Of a DNA stretch of 64,000 nucleotides, positions 35,197-48,065 are shown in pieces (within the stretch, counting starts at the first letter, position 1; every line of letters begins with the position of its first letter). Location: positions 620,001 through 684,000 of the forward strand of contig NZ_AP019810.1 of assembly GCF_013394305.1 (NCBI RefSeq), written 5' to 3'. The notes beneath the pieces were generated by a model. The model did not search any database and had not been told where the DNA came from. It worked only from the letters and a program-made list of their open reading frames with translations. A program made the translations under genes and the position numbers. This DNA comes from Enterococcus mundtii (GTDB lineage Bacteria > Bacillota > Bacilli > Lactobacillales > Enterococcaceae).

Positions 35197-36081
35197 TTAT
35201 TTTCCTGCTTCGTGTTGCGCTAGATAATTTGCTGCTGCCCCTATCAGGTTCGCATCATTGCGATACTCACACAGGGTGATCAATGGATCAAAATCATTCA
35301 ACCCAAAATGATTCGTCAATTTTTTCATCCGTTGATTGATTTCTGTCAGTAATCCCTCTTTTGCAGAAATTCCGCCACCCAATACGATCACTTCTGGATC
35401 AAAAGAAAATTGAATACTAAATAATCCTTTTGTTAAATAATCATAAAAAGATTCAACTTCTTCTTGTGCGAGCGGATCACCATTTTCTGCTAATTCAAAG
35501 ACTTCTTTTCCACTAAAGGTATGTTTATCTAATCCTTTGCGTTCACAATACCGCCACGCCATTTGGACTGCCGTTCCTAATGTACTGAATGTATGCTCCC
35601 CATTAAGAAACATCAAGCCAAATTCTCCGCCATAAAGATGAGCGCCTTTATTCAATTCACCATTAGTGAACATCGCACCACCTACGCCTGTACCAATTAC
35701 TACAAAAGCAACATTTTGATAGCCACGAGCAGCACCTTCATAAAACTCAGCCATTCCCGCGCAATTCGCATCATTTTCCATAGCAACTGGCAGACCAAAT
35801 AATTCCTCTAATTCAGTATAAATATCAAACCCATGGATATAAGGGATCGCGCTGATACCTTCAATTACTTGTCGTTGGCTGTTCACAACACATGGTGCAC
35901 TAAAGGCGACCCCACTGATTGCTACTTCTTGTGATAATTGTTGGAATACCAATGATAATTGCGCTTTCATTTCTTTCCATGTAGCTGGTGTTGTGAACTG
36001 ACCTTTATGTGTTAGTGTTTCTTGTTCCCAATAACCATATTTGACAGCTGAACCACCAAAATCGAATGCTAAAATCCCCAT
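35197..36081 (-). CDS. ROK family sugar kinase
   Basis: This 294-residue protein belongs to the ROK family (glucokinase, N-acetylmannosamine or beta-glucoside kinase). The phosphate motif DFGGSAVKYG is at residues 6-15, the catalytic region is MENDANCAGMAEFYEGAARG, and the ATP-binding loop is VIGTGVGGAMF. The zinc-binding CxCGxxGC motif of classic ROK kinases and repressors is absent, and there is no HTH domain. This fits the BglK-like subgroup, but the sugar is uncertain. GAGGAGG lies upstream of the ATG. Confidence 0.88.
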   Translation of the reverse strand: MGILAFDFGGSAVKYGYWEQETLTHKGQFTTPATWKEMKAQLSLVFQQLSQEVAISGVAFSAPCVVNSQRQVIEGISAIPYIHGFDIYTELEELFGLPVAMENDANCAGMAEFYEGAARGYQNVAFVVIGTGVGGAMFTNGELNKGAHLYGGEFGLMFLNGEHTFSTLGTAVQMAWRYCERKGLDKHTFSGKEVFELAENGDPLAQEEVESFYDYLTKGLFSIQFSFDPEVIVLGGGISAKEGLLTEINQRMKKLTNHFGLNDFDPLITLCEYRNDANLIGAAANYLAQHEAGK

Positions 36082-36146
36082 AATTATTTGTTCCTCCTCG
36101 ATAGTTTTTCATCATTATTTTCACTATGAAACGCTTTCTTTTTATT

Positions 36147-36596
36147 CTATAATTCTTTGGATAAAGTGACTTGATCTCTCAGAAGTATTCCTTCTTCATA
36201 GATTGGTTCTGGGTAGTTATTGATGAAGTAATCCTTTTCTCTTGATACTTCTTTAAAGCCTTTTTTTTGATAAAGATGTAACGCTGGATTCGTGATACTT
36301 CCTGTACGGATCAGTATTTTTGTTGGTTGTTTGCATTCTTTGCTAAACTGTTCGAGTGCATGGTCAATCAGCTTGCCACCGATTCCTCTTCCTTGATGCG
36401 CATCAGCAACAGAAACATTCATGATCTCACATTCCGTTTCTCTGATTTCATAAACAAGCACACCAATCACTTCATCCTGCTCTTTCCAGATAAATCCATC
36501 GCCATTGGTCACATAAGCGATCACTTTGTTTTTATCAGGATCGGCTTCTAGTAGTAATGCCCATGGTAAGTCACTTTTGTTCAATTGTTGAAACAT
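36147..36596 (-). CDS. GNAT family N-acetyltransferase (RimI-like)
   Basis: The protein is 149 residues from the ATG at 36596, with GGGAG about 7 bases before it. The acetyl-CoA motif is VADAHQGRGIGGKLIDHALEQF, followed by NPALHLYQKKGFKEVSREKDYF, which is close to RimI-type ribosomal or small-molecule acetyltransferases. The substrate is unknown. It follows yidD by about 30 bases and may share its transcript. Confidence 0.83.
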   Translation of the reverse strand: MFQQLNKSDLPWALLLEADPDKNKVIAYVTNGDGFIWKEQDEVIGVLVYEIRETECEIMNVSVADAHQGRGIGGKLIDHALEQFSKECKQPTKILIRTGSITNPALHLYQKKGFKEVSREKDYFINNYPEPIYEEGILLRDQVTLSKEL

Positions 36597-36628
36597 CGCT
36601 TTCTCCCATCTAATAAAAATCAATGACT

Positions 36629-36904
36629 CTATTTTTTGTATTTTTTATAGTCTGGCATCGATTGATCTTCTTTATTACGCGTCAAACGAAAGTTACGAGG
36701 CACATAATCGATACCGCCTTTCACAAATGGGTGGCAACGAAAGATGCGTGCTGTTCCCATTAGGGTTCCTTTGAGCGCACCATGTACTTGGATGGCTTGG
36801 ATCATGTAATTAGAACAAGTTGGATAATACCGACAACTTGGTGGGAACGCAGGTGAAATAAAACGCTGATATCCTCGAACTAAATAAATTAAAATCTTTT
36901 TCAT
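36629..36904 (-). CDS. yidD: Membrane protein insertion efficiency factor
   Basis: The protein is 91 residues from the ATG at 36904 (GGAGATGAG upstream). It shows the YidD signature [22 protein letters not shown], an amphipathic N terminus ([19 protein letters not shown]) and the downstream [14 protein letters not shown]. It is peripheral to the membrane and helps YidC/Sec insert proteins. Confidence 0.95.
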   Translation of the reverse strand: MKKILIYLVRGYQRFISPAFPPSCRYYPTCSNYMIQAIQVHGALKGTLMGTARIFRCHPFVKGGIDYVPRNFRLTRNKEDQSMPDYKKYKK

Positions 36905-36963
36905 ATTCTCATCTCCATAAAAAAGAGGATTGGTCATACATCCACTTACCATCCCCTATAACC

Positions 36964-37083
36964 GGATAAACGGTGTTCTAAAAGCAACTCCTACAGAAAT
37001 AAGCGCCAAAACCCAAAAATATGAAAAGCTATTTTCGGATTTTGGCGCTTATTTCTCGGAGCTGTACGCTTTTGCCACAACCT
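36964..37083 (-). repeat. Palindromic intergenic repeat, copy 6 (opposite orientation)
   Basis: On the minus strand it runs from AGGTTGTGGCAAAAGCG to TTGCTTTTAGAACACCGTTTAT, the same termini as the copies at 436-899 and 10911-11026. The inner stem is AAATAAGCGCCAAAA with TTTTGGCGCTTATTT and the central GAAAATAGCTTTTCATATTTTT is shared. Confidence 0.75.
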
Positions 37084-37116
37084 CTTTTTATCTTATCTGT
37101 TACCTAGTGTACACAC

Positions 37117-37293
37117 TTAACTAAAGAAATCGAAGATATGCAACCATAAGCTCGGTTGAAAGACCTTGAATGGACTTCCACCGCCAATCAAACCATATCC
37201 GATCATTGTTCCAATGATGAATAATAGGAGTACAAGTAAAATGACAGCTAAAATTTTTACCAAACTTATCAAAATATAGCGTGGACTCGTCAT
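37117..37293 (-). CDS. EpuA-like small membrane protein (often annotated RNA polymerase subunit beta)
   Basis: This 58-residue frame, MTSPRYILISLVKILAVILL near the start and ending HIFDFFS, has one long hydrophobic helix (about residues 7-33) and a short extracytoplasmic tail with GGGSPFKVF. It matches the small EpuA-like family found downstream of murA in streptococci and enterococci, which databases often label DNA-directed RNA polymerase subunit beta. It starts 14 bases after the murA stop, so the two are cotranscribed. A longer frame in another phase over the same DNA is a shadow. Confidence 0.82.
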   Translation of the reverse strand: MTSPRYILISLVKILAVILLVLLLFIIGTMIGYGLIGGGSPFKVFQPSLWLHIFDFFS

Positions 37294-37307
37294 CTCTCGT
37301 CACATCC

Positions 37308-38609
37308 TTAAGCGATTGTTTGTGGTGTTTTTTCGACTGGTGTTTCTTCTACATTTACACGTTCCACATCTGCACCTAATTGTTGCAATTTAATATGGAA
37401 ATTATAATAGCCACGATCTAAATATTTTAGGTTACGAACGCGTGTGATTCCATTTGCTTTCAAACCAGCTAATACGAGCGCTGCTGCTGCTCTTAGATCT
37501 GTTGCATAGACTTCAGCACCTTGTAATTCGTGATTACCATCCATGATTGCAATGTTGCCATCGATTTTTACATGTGCATTCATTCTGCGCATTTCTTCAA
37601 GATGTTGGAAACGGTTCTCAAAGACTGTTTCAGTCACAACACTTGTACCTTCTGCAACCAACTGGATAGCAGTCATTTGTGCTTGCATATCCGTTGGGAA
37701 ACCAGGATGTGGCATTGTTTTTACATCTGTTGGTAAAATATGTTTTGGTCCGATGACACGAACGCCACCGTCTTCTTCAGTGATCGTTGCACCCATTTCG
37801 ATCAATTTAGAGATCAATGGACGATTATGCTCAGAAATCGCATCAGCGATCAATAGATTGCCTTCAGTCATTGCTGCTGCTACCATGAAAGTACCAGCTT
37901 CGATACGGTCTTGGACGATTGAATGGTTGACTGCATGCAAATGATCAACGCCTTCGATACGCATCGTTTCTGTACCAGCGCCATAAACATTCGCACCCAT
38001 TTTATTTAAGATATTCGCTAAATCAACGATTTCAGGTTCACGTGCGACGTTTTCAATGATCGTCGTGCCTTTTGCTTTGACAGCAGCCATCATGATGTTT
38101 TGTGTCGCACCAACACTTGGAAAATCTAAATAGATCGTATTTCCGATCAGTTGATCGGCGATTGCTTCGATATAACCATTCTTTTGAATGATTTTTGCAC
38201 CCAAGGCTTGAAAACCTTTTAGGTGTAAATCGATCGGACGTTTTCCAATCGCACATCCACCAGGCATTGCAACTTTTGCATGACCATTTCTAGCCAATAA
38301 TGGTCCCATCACAACGATTGACGCACGCATTTGGCTTACGTATTCATAAGGTGCTTCAATTTCTAATTCTCTCGATGCATCAAGTGTCACACGATTATTC
38401 TCTTCATCAAACGCTACATCTACGTTCAAATGACGGATCACTTGATTCATAGTGAACACGTCAGAAAGAATTGGCACATTATCTAAAACGGTCGTTCCTT
38501 CTTCAGCCAATAAACTTGCGGCTAAAATCGGCAATACCGCATTCTTTGCTCCTTCGATCTTTACTGTTCCTTTTAATTGATTGCCACCTTTTACGATGAT
38601 CTCTTCCAT
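37308..38609 (-). CDS. murA: UDP-N-acetylglucosamine 1-carboxyvinyltransferase
   Basis: This is the first committed enzyme of peptidoglycan synthesis, transferring enolpyruvate from PEP to UDP-GlcNAc. The ATG at 38609 gives 433 residues, the family norm, with GGGGGA upstream. Lys22-Asn23 of the KN motif and the catalytic, fosfomycin-reactive Cys119 in [11 protein letters not shown] are present, so the enzyme should be fosfomycin-sensitive. Firmicutes usually have two murA copies; position next to the atp operon and DUF1146 marks this as the atp-linked copy. Confidence 0.96.
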   Translation of the reverse strand: MEEIIVKGGNQLKGTVKIEGAKNAVLPILAASLLAEEGTTVLDNVPILSDVFTMNQVIRHLNVDVAFDEENNRVTLDASRELEIEAPYEYVSQMRASIVVMGPLLARNGHAKVAMPGGCAIGKRPIDLHLKGFQALGAKIIQKNGYIEAIADQLIGNTIYLDFPSVGATQNIMMAAVKAKGTTIIENVAREPEIVDLANILNKMGANVYGAGTETMRIEGVDHLHAVNHSIVQDRIEAGTFMVAAAMTEGNLLIADAISEHNRPLISKLIEMGATITEEDGGVRVIGPKHILPTDVKTMPHPGFPTDMQAQMTAIQLVAEGTSVVTETVFENRFQHLEEMRRMNAHVKIDGNIAIMDGNHELQGAEVYATDLRAAAALVLAGLKANGITRVRNLKYLDRGYYNFHIKLQQLGADVERVNVEETPVEKTPQTIA

Positions 38610-38703
38610 GTTGTTCCCCCAAAAAAATCCGTTGAGTATACATTCGCTCAAAATCTTTTTTATTATATCACTTCTTGTTTTAAAATAGTACCTTTTTTTA
38701 AAA

Positions 38704-38937
38704 TTATAGGCTGACGAAAAGATTTCGACATAGCGCAATGATCTCTAAGAAAAAACTGCTCGCTGTATACCCTAAAAAAATTGAAAAAAGGACAATTGCC
38801 ATTCTAATTTGTGTCGTATGCATTGAACGAAAAAAAGCGTCAACGCGTAAAGAACGCAAAGACCAAAAGGCTAAGTAAATAAATGCCAAATGACTAACGA
38901 TCCGAATGATTGCATCAATACCATATACTTGCATCAT
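38704..38937 (-). CDS. DUF1146 family membrane protein (YwzB-like)
   Basis: This 77-residue protein has two membrane helices (about residues 8-26 and 46-68) separated by the conserved basic loop [21 protein letters not shown]. The family is regularly found between atpC and murA in Firmicutes; its function is unknown. AAAGGGCG precedes tandem ATGs at 38937 and 38934; I use the first. Confidence 0.88.
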   Translation of the reverse strand: MMQVYGIDAIIRIVSHLAFIYLAFWSLRSLRVDAFFRSMHTTQIRMAIVLFSIFLGYTASSFFLEIIALCRNLFVSL

Positions 38938-39023
38938 TACGCCCTTTCTAACAAATGTTTTTGATAACTAACACACTGATGATACCATAAATTTTATAAA
39001 AGTAGAAATTATTGGTTGTAAAA

Positions 39024-39052
39024 ATGATAAATCTCTGTAATTTTCTTGACAA
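39024..39052 (-). promoter_or_regulatory. Promoter of the DUF1146-murA operon
   Basis: TTGTCA (39052-39047) and TATCAT (39029-39024) are spaced by 17 bases on the minus strand. A second extended -10 candidate (TGGTATCAT) lies nearer the gene, around 38980. The insertion element starts about 84 bases upstream and leaves this promoter intact. Confidence 0.65.
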
Positions 39053-39271
39053 ACTCTGAAAAATGGATGAAAAATATCATTTCTTTACACCAAAAAAATA
39101 AATTTTATCCTAACAATGAATGATAAAGAAAAGAAGGCTCTATAATTTATGGGACTGATGAATCAGAATTGATTCTTCAGTCCCATTTTCATTTTAGGTA
39201 TTAAAAAACATATCGTTCTCTAGTATGATTAAATCACCACAAAATAAACAACTGAGAGGACGATATGCTAT

Positions 39272-40567
39272 ATGAATGATTCTATCAAAAAAATGCTGAG
39301 AATAATAGAGAAAGATTTGATGATTACAGAGGTCTCTTACGAGACCCTTCAGAAGAAAAAGACGTTGGTCGTCGATGCTGTTCTCTCGCCTACTCCTCGT
39401 GCTTGTAGAAGTTGTGGTTCTACTGTGGTAGATGGAAACGGGAAAGCAATTATAGTGAAAAATGGAAAAAAAGAAACGATTGTCCGTTTTGAACAATACA
39501 ATCATATGCCTTTGGTTATGCGCCTAAAAAAGCAGCGCTATACCTGTAAAAACTGCCGAACCCATTGGACTGCTCAAAGTTATTTTGTCCAATCCAGACA
39601 TTCAATCGCAAATCATGTTAGATATAAAATTGCTTCTTTACTGACTGAAAAAGTATCTTTATCTTTTATTGCGAAAAGCTGTCAGGTATCTTTGACCACT
39701 GTTATTCGTACATTGAAAGAGTTTAAAAGCTATTTACCAAAGCAATCTAAGAAGATTCTCCCAAGAGTATTGATGGTTGATGAATTTCGTTCGCATGCTT
39801 CCATAGAAGATAAAATGAGCTTTATTTGCGCAGATGGCGAAACAGGAAAATTAATAGATGTTTTGCCTACGCGTAAATTACCTCGATTAACAAGCTATTT
39901 CTTAAAGTGTACCAATCCAGAAGAAGTAGAATTCTTGGTGACAGACATGAACGCCGCCTACTTCCAGCTCACCAAACGTGTTCTGCCAAATGCGAAAATA
40001 GTGATTGATCGGTTTCATATTGTCAAACACATGAATCAAGCGTTCAATGAGTTGCGTATCCGTGAAATGAATGAACTTCGTAAAGCAGGACAGAAAAGCC
40101 AGGCAGAAAAACTGAAAAAGAACTGGCGCTTTTTGCTAAAAAATCGTGCAAACATCAACCATTATGAATACAAAACATGGAAAAGTTTCCGAGCACCAAA
40201 ATACCCATTTCTTACTGAAGCAATGATGATTGATCGATTGCTTGAGTTTTCTACGCCCCTAAAGGAGGCGTATCCCTTTTTTCATGAATTAGTTGAAGCC
40301 TTTCGAGACAAAGACCCTGACTTATTTTTCTCCTTATTAGCAGAACTTCCCGAAACGTTGGATGACAGCTTTCGGGAAAAGCTTCAAAACCTTCTGACCT
40401 ATGAAGAAGGCATCACCAACGCAATGATCTATCCTTATTCCAATGGAAAAATAGAAGCGAAGAATACCCACATAAAGACAATGAAACGAGTATCCTACGG
40501 ATTTAAATCATTCGAGAACATGAGAATTAGAATCTTTTTGATCAATCAATTAATCAAAGTAAGATAA
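39272..40567 (+). CDS. ISL3-family transposase
   Basis: This 431-residue transposase has the N-terminal zinc finger (CRSCGS...CKNCRTHW), a helix-turn-helix region around VSLSFIAKSCQVSLTTVIRTLKEF and a DDE catalytic domain including VLMVDEFRSH, VTDMNAAYFQLTKRVLPNAKIVIDRFHIVKHMN and the C-terminal SNGKIEAKNTHIKTMKRVSYGFKSF with the catalytic Glu. The frame is complete. The ATG follows a four-codon frame (ATG at 39265, TGA overlapping the start), with GAGAGG in front, suggesting coupled translation. Confidence 0.95.
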   Translation: MNDSIKKMLRIIEKDLMITEVSYETLQKKKTLVVDAVLSPTPRACRSCGSTVVDGNGKAIIVKNGKKETIVRFEQYNHMPLVMRLKKQRYTCKNCRTHWTAQSYFVQSRHSIANHVRYKIASLLTEKVSLSFIAKSCQVSLTTVIRTLKEFKSYLPKQSKKILPRVLMVDEFRSHASIEDKMSFICADGETGKLIDVLPTRKLPRLTSYFLKCTNPEEVEFLVTDMNAAYFQLTKRVLPNAKIVIDRFHIVKHMNQAFNELRIREMNELRKAGQKSQAEKLKKNWRFLLKNRANINHYEYKTWKSFRAPKYPFLTEAMMIDRLLEFSTPLKEAYPFFHELVEAFRDKDPDLFFSLLAELPETLDDSFREKLQNLLTYEEGITNAMIYPYSNGKIEAKNTHIKTMKRVSYGFKSFENMRIRIFLINQLIKVR

Positions 40568-40570
40568 CAA

Positions 40571-40609
40571 AAAATCTGAGCCAGAATGAGGTTCATTCTG
40601 ACCCAGATT
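40571..40609. terminator. Terminator at the right end of the ISL3 element
   Basis: AAATCTGAGCCAGAATGA pairs with TCATTCTGACCCAGATTT directly after the transposase stop. Confidence 0.75.
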
Positions 40610-40650
40610 TGATTTTGCACAACTCATCAGTCCTTATTGACAAAGAGCCG

Positions 40651-40720
40651 AAAAGAAGAGATCGGGAAACACACGTGGCTGCATTAGCACCCATAAGTGT
40701 TTGTCCCGATCTCTTCTTTT
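40651..40720 (-). terminator. Terminator of the ATP synthase operon
   Basis: TCCCGATCTCTTCTTTT (40704-40720) pairs with AAAAGAAGAGATCGGGA (40651-40667), with an additional inner AACAC/GTGTT. The outer end of the stem coincides with the ISL3 target duplication. Confidence 0.85.
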
Positions 40721-40767
40721 GGGAGTTGTTCTCCCGCCATAATTCAATTACTTGTCAATTATAGTAA

Positions 40768-41190
40768 TCACTTATGTTTTGATACATTGATACGGTTCAC
40801 TGCGCGGTGTAACGCAACAGTTGCCCGTTTCAGTTCATTCTTATCTTCTTTTTGTTTGGCTTCTTCGATTTGGCGTTCAGCACGTTGTTTTGCGCGTTCT
40901 GCTCGAGTGACGTCGATATCTCGTTCACGTTCCGCACTATCTGCGACGATTGAAACTAAGTTATCGCGAACTTCCATGATGCCGCCGTTCACAGCGATCC
41001 AGTCAACGTGTGTATCTGAATCTGTCCGCTTCACACGAACTTCATCGATCGTTAAAGGCACGATGATTGGCGCATGCTGTGGTAAAATACCAAGTTCGCC
41101 AGCAGTAGTGCGTGCAACAACGATTGCCGCATGGTGATCATAAACTAAACCATCGGGAGTAACCACATTAACAGTTAAATATTGATCCAT
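40768..41190 (-). CDS. atpC: ATP synthase subunit epsilon
   Basis: This 140-residue subunit of the central stalk regulates F1 activity. It has an N-terminal beta-sandwich ([40 protein letters not shown]) and a C-terminal helical hairpin ([27 protein letters not shown]). It is the last gene of the atp operon. Confidence 0.97.
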   Translation of the reverse strand: MDQYLTVNVVTPDGLVYDHHAAIVVARTTAGELGILPQHAPIIVPLTIDEVRVKRTDSDTHVDWIAVNGGIMEVRDNLVSIVADSAERERDIDVTRAERAKQRAERQIEEAKQKEDKNELKRATVALHRAVNRINVSKHK

Positions 41191-41203
41191 GGGGCACCCC
41201 TTT

Positions 41204-42637
<1,434 letters not shown>

Positions 42638-43534
42638 CTAGTGCCGATGCTCCGGCAACAATTTCGGTAATTTCTTGGGTGATCGCCCTTGTCTTGCACG
42701 GTTATAAGAAACCGTCAGATCATCGATGATGTTCGCAGCATTATCTGTTGCGGTTTTCATTGCAGTCATTCCCGCGGCATGTTCTGCCGTTTTCGCATCG
42801 ACGATCGCACCATAAATCAAACTTTCGGCATATTGCGGCAACAGTTGAGTCAAGATTTCTTCTTTTGAAGGTTCAAAAATATATTCTTGCTCAAAGCTTT
42901 TCGCTTCTCCCGGATCTAAATCTGAAATAGGTAACATTTTTTCTACACGAAATTGACTAGTCAATGAATTGATATGATGGTTATAACATACATACAATTC
43001 GTCAAATACTTCATTTTGATACATGGTCGTTGCCATGTTCACGATTTTACGAACCTCATCAAAGCTAGGTTGATCAGACAAATTGCGCAGTTCATACGCT
43101 AAGTTGATGTCACGAGCTTTAAAGAAATCCGCTCCGGTACCACCAATGGCGATCATGACATATTCATCTGGTGATTGATGGTCTTCTTCCAAGATGGACA
43201 TGGTTTGTTTCAATATGGAACTATTGTAGCCACCGACTAACCCACCATCAGCTGTGATCACGATATAACCGGTTTTTTTAACTGGTCGACTGATCAGCAT
43301 ACTATTATAATTGACATCTCCTCTTGGATTAGCCGAAGCAATGTCAGTTAATTGTGTTGCTGTTAAATGCGTAACGATTTCTCTCACCTTATTGGCATAA
43401 ATCTGGAACTTCTGTGAAGAAGCTTCAGATTTTGTCAATTTAGAGGCTGACACCATTTGCATGGCACGAGTGATTTGGCTCGTCTTTTTCGTTGACGCGA
43501 TTCGTGTCTTGATTTCATTTAATGAAGCGCCCAT
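42638..43534 (-). CDS. atpG: ATP synthase subunit gamma
   Basis: This 298-residue rotor shaft has the N-terminal helix [33 protein letters not shown] and the C-terminal signature [27 protein letters not shown]. It couples c-ring rotation to the alpha/beta hexamer. Confidence 0.97.
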   Translation of the reverse strand: MGASLNEIKTRIASTKKTSQITRAMQMVSASKLTKSEASSQKFQIYANKVREIVTHLTATQLTDIASANPRGDVNYNSMLISRPVKKTGYIVITADGGLVGGYNSSILKQTMSILEEDHQSPDEYVMIAIGGTGADFFKARDINLAYELRNLSDQPSFDEVRKIVNMATTMYQNEVFDELYVCYNHHINSLTSQFRVEKMLPISDLDPGEAKSFEQEYIFEPSKEEILTQLLPQYAESLIYGAIVDAKTAEHAAGMTAMKTATDNAANIIDDLTVSYNRARQGRSPKKLPKLLPEHRH

Positions 43535-43547
43535 TCATCTCACCTCA

Positions 43548-45113
<1,566 letters not shown>

Positions 45114-45126
45114 CTACCTCTTTGTA

Positions 45127-45669
45127 CTATCTATTTAATTGATTACGCAATTTTTCCAACTGCGTCCGAATGCTTCCGTCGATCACTTGATGATCTGCTT
45201 CTACAATTGCCCCACCAATGATCGTAGAATCAACTTGTTGCTTCAATTCGACCGTTTGATAGTTCATTGTTTTAGCGACATTTTCTTCAAGTCTAGTCAA
45301 TTGTTCCGCTGAAAGTGGGACTGCTGTAGTCACACTTCCCAGTAACAAACCATTATTTTCATTGTAACGATGTTCATATTCGTCGATCATCAAAGGTAGA
45401 TCGTTCATCCGATTGTACATGAACACGACTTCTAAAAAGTTTTTTACGATTCCTTGATAACCACTGACTAATTTGTCCATGATCAATCGCTTTTCATGAG
45501 GTTCCAACCGAACATCACTAAGGATACTCCCTAATTCAGGAACATCAGCATAGATTTTACGTAGACTAAGAAGTTCTTGGTAAATTTCTTCTGTATTATT
45601 TGAATCGATCGCCAGTTCAAATAATGCTTTTCCGTAACGTCTACCTACTGTATATTTATCTAGTTTCAT
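45127..45669 (-). CDS. atpH: ATP synthase subunit delta
   Basis: This 180-residue peripheral-stalk protein joins F1 to the b subunits. It starts MKLDKYTVGRRYGKALFELA and ends with the conserved VDSTIIGGAIVEADHQVIDGSIRTQLEKLRNQL. Its start lies within the end of atpF, overlapping by 14 bases. Confidence 0.97.
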   Translation of the reverse strand: MKLDKYTVGRRYGKALFELAIDSNNTEEIYQELLSLRKIYADVPELGSILSDVRLEPHEKRLIMDKLVSGYQGIVKNFLEVVFMYNRMNDLPLMIDEYEHRYNENNGLLLGSVTTAVPLSAEQLTRLEENVAKTMNYQTVELKQQVDSTIIGGAIVEADHQVIDGSIRTQLEKLRNQLNR

Positions 45670-46180
45670 TTGACGAACCTAGACCTTCGATATATTGATT
45701 GATTAAAGATTCGTGCATTTCTGGAGATAATTCTTTATTCAAGATTTTTTCCGCGATTTGAAGAGAAAGTTCAGCTACATCGTCTTTGACTGAGTTCAAT
45801 GCCGTATCACGTTCCATCGTGATATCCGATTGAGCTTTACTTTTTAGACGAGCAACTTCTTCTTGCGTCTCCTTCAAAATATTTTGGCGGCTTAATTCTC
45901 CACTTTCTTTCGCATGTTTGATGATATCCGCAGCATCAGAGCGAGAAGCCAACAATTGTTGCTCACGTTCTTGTTCTAATTTTGCTGATTTGATGCGAGA
46001 TTGTTCTGCAGAATCTAAATCATTGGCGATCTTATCTTCACGTTTTTTCAAAATATCGCTGATCGGTCCCCACGCAAAGTGTTTTAATAGGACCATTAAT
46101 ATCAAAAATGAGCCGCTGACAACGATGATATTACCTAACATCGGATTGCCAACTTCTGCAATTGCCAATTGATTCAGCAT
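45656..46180 (-). CDS. atpF: ATP synthase subunit b
   Basis: This 174-residue protein has a single membrane helix (about residues 17-35, NIIVVSGSFLILMVLLKHF) followed by a long charged coiled coil forming the peripheral stalk. Only one b-type gene is present, so a homodimer is expected. Confidence 0.97.
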   Translation of the reverse strand: MLNQLAIAEVGNPMLGNIIVVSGSFLILMVLLKHFAWGPISDILKKREDKIANDLDSAEQSRIKSAKLEQEREQQLLASRSDAADIIKHAKESGELSRQNILKETQEEVARLKSKAQSDITMERDTALNSVKDDVAELSLQIAEKILNKELSPEMHESLINQYIEGLGSSNETR

Positions 46181-46281
46181 AGGTTAGCCTTCCTTTCTCT
46201 GAGAATCCAGTTTTCTTAGATTGCGTATTTAATAAAATAGTAGATAGCTTTTTTGACTATCGCGCAACCTCAGCATTTTTA

Positions 46282-46500
<219 letters not shown>

Positions 46501-46546
46501 TTACTTCCTCCTAAAATAGTTTAAATAGTAATTAAATCTAGTTATT

Positions 46547-47266
46547 TTACTCTTCTACTTCGATTTTGTGACTCATATATACCATTGATAAAGTGACAAA
46601 GACAAATGCTTGGATGCTTCCGATAAATAATGAGAACGCGATCCAAACCATCTCTAACGGAATTGCTAAAGGCAATGAGAACCAGCCTAAGCTTGTCATC
46701 ATTTTTGCGATTAAAGTTAGCAATACTTCTCCCGCATAAATATTCCCATAAAGACGTAAAGCAAGTGTTAACAAGTTTGTGAACTCTTCGATCACCTTCA
46801 TTGGAAACATAAAACTATAAGGTTTTAGGAACGAGTTGACAAAGTAACCTTTGAAGCCGAGCTTCTTCACCCCGAATAGATGAGTAAGTGTGATCATAAT
46901 AAATGCCAATGTTAAAGTTACAAACGGGTCTGCTGTCGGACTTTTCCAAAGTGTCGTTTCGCTAGGTAAGACGATTTTTGTAACTAAACCGATATTGTTC
47001 GCAACAAAAACAAAGAGAAACAAGGTAAATGCCAATAAATGAAAATTATTCAATTCTTTTCTAGGCACATTATCTGTAACGATCCCTCGTGTAAAATCAA
47101 TGACCCATTCAAGTGCATTTTGCTTCCCAGTTGGCTTCATCTTTAGATTTCTTGTAAAGAAGTAAACTAAAAAGAAAACGATCAAACAAGTTAACAACAC
47201 CATCAAACAAACAGTCCCATCAAACCAAACCGGTCCAATGTGGAACGTTAGCGAGCGTTCATCCAA
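46547..47266 (-). CDS. atpB: ATP synthase subunit a
   Basis: This 239-residue stator channel protein has five to six helices. The essential Arg lies in the LALRLYGNIYAGEVLL motif, and MKVIEEFTNLLTLALRL precedes it. It is the first gene of the operon; no atpI gene precedes it, as is usual in enterococci and streptococci. Confidence 0.97.
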   Translation of the reverse strand: MDERSLTFHIGPVWFDGTVCLMVLLTCLIVFFLVYFFTRNLKMKPTGKQNALEWVIDFTRGIVTDNVPRKELNNFHLLAFTLFLFVFVANNIGLVTKIVLPSETTLWKSPTADPFVTLTLAFIMITLTHLFGVKKLGFKGYFVNSFLKPYSFMFPMKVIEEFTNLLTLALRLYGNIYAGEVLLTLIAKMMTSLGWFSLPLAIPLEMVWIAFSLFIGSIQAFVFVTLSMVYMSHKIEVEE

Positions 47267-47354
47267 TCCATTTCACCTCTTTTCCCCGAATTTCACATAA
47301 AATCAATTTCATGTGTGTATCTGGTTTTTCTTTATCGGTTTCTAACCAAACGGT

Positions 47355-47383
47355 ATCATACCACCACGAAATAGAAATTTCAA
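47355..47383 (-). promoter_or_regulatory. Promoter of the atp operon
   Basis: TTGAAA (47383-47378) and TATGAT (47360-47355) with a 17-base spacer on the minus strand, giving a leader of about 80 bases before atpB. The rest of this 300-base gap (47267-47567) shows no gene. Confidence 0.7.
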
Positions 47384-47567
47384 AGTATTTTCATGAAAAT
47401 TAGACACTTTTTTATTTCAGTCTAAAAATCATCAAAAACATGGATGATATGATGCCAGGAAACTCAGAAAAAACCTGTGATAATCATGTTTCATCAGATT
47501 AAATGCTAACAAATTTTATCATTAAGTAAATCTAAAAGCACCGAATATGCGAAAAAGGATAATGAAA

Positions 47568-48032
47568 TTATCTAGAGAAATTTTTTAATGTACGATCAAT
47601 TTGTCGATCCACATCTTTTCGCTTCAGATCTTCTCGCTTATCATACGATTTTTTCCCTTTGGCCAATCCGATCAAGACTTTCGCATAGCCATCTCGGATA
47701 TAGACTTTCAAAGGAACAATCGTGATTCCGGTATTTTTTGTTTCATTCAATAAACGCGCAATTTGCTTTTTATGCAATAACAATTTTCTAGTTCTTAGTG
47801 GATCATGATTAAAGATATTCCCTTGTTCATAAGGGCTGACATGGACATTATGCAAAAAAGCTTCGCCGTTTCTCACACGAACAAATCCATCTTTTAAGTT
47901 GATACGACTATTGCGAATAGATTTGATCTCTGTACCTTGTAAAACCATTCCTGCTTCCATTGTGTCGATGATCGAATAATCATGGCGAGCTTTTTTATTT
48001 TGCGCAATCAGTTTTCCCTCGCCTTTTGGCAT
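47568..48032 (-). CDS. smpB: SsrA-binding protein
   Basis: The protein is 154 residues from the ATG at 48032, with GGGGGA 8 bases upstream. It delivers tmRNA to stalled ribosomes. The conserved [54 protein letters not shown] and the basic C-terminal tail ([18 protein letters not shown]) are present. The tmRNA gene itself was not found in the window. It follows rnr, whose product degrades tmRNA-tagged messages. Confidence 0.97.
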   Translation of the reverse strand: MPKGEGKLIAQNKKARHDYSIIDTMEAGMVLQGTEIKSIRNSRINLKDGFVRVRNGEAFLHNVHVSPYEQGNIFNHDPLRTRKLLLHKKQIARLLNETKNTGITIVPLKVYIRDGYAKVLIGLAKGKKSYDKREDLKRKDVDRQIDRTLKNFSR

Positions 48033-48065
48033 TGGACATTCCCCCAATTCATTTTCATTTTATAT

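Larger units (their letters stand above)
39136..40649 (+). mobile_element. ISL3-family insertion sequence, complete, with 8-bp target duplication
   Basis: The element is 1514 bp. The terminal inverted repeats are GGCTCT...GGACTG types: left GGCTCTATAATTTATGGGAC and, as the complement of the right end, GGCTCTTTGTCAATAAGGAC. The direct repeat GAAAAGAA flanks both sides (39128-39135 and 40650-40657), the 8-bp duplication expected for ISL3. The left end folds into GGGACTGA...TTCAGTCCC and the right end carries a terminator, which insulate the transposase. The intact duplication indicates a recent insertion. Confidence 0.93.

Noticed and set aside
35197-36081. ROK-family transcriptional repressor
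   Set aside because: The protein begins directly with the sugar-kinase phosphate motif and has no N-terminal helix-turn-helix.
37121-37303. A 60-codon minus-strand frame starting MTRDDEST
   Set aside because: The overlapping 58-codon frame 37117-37293 encodes a recognisable EpuA-like membrane protein right after murA; the other is its shadow.
47267-47567. atpI or tmRNA gene in the gap between atpB and smpB
   Set aside because: No open frame or tmRNA-like acceptor/tag sequence; only the atp promoter is supported.
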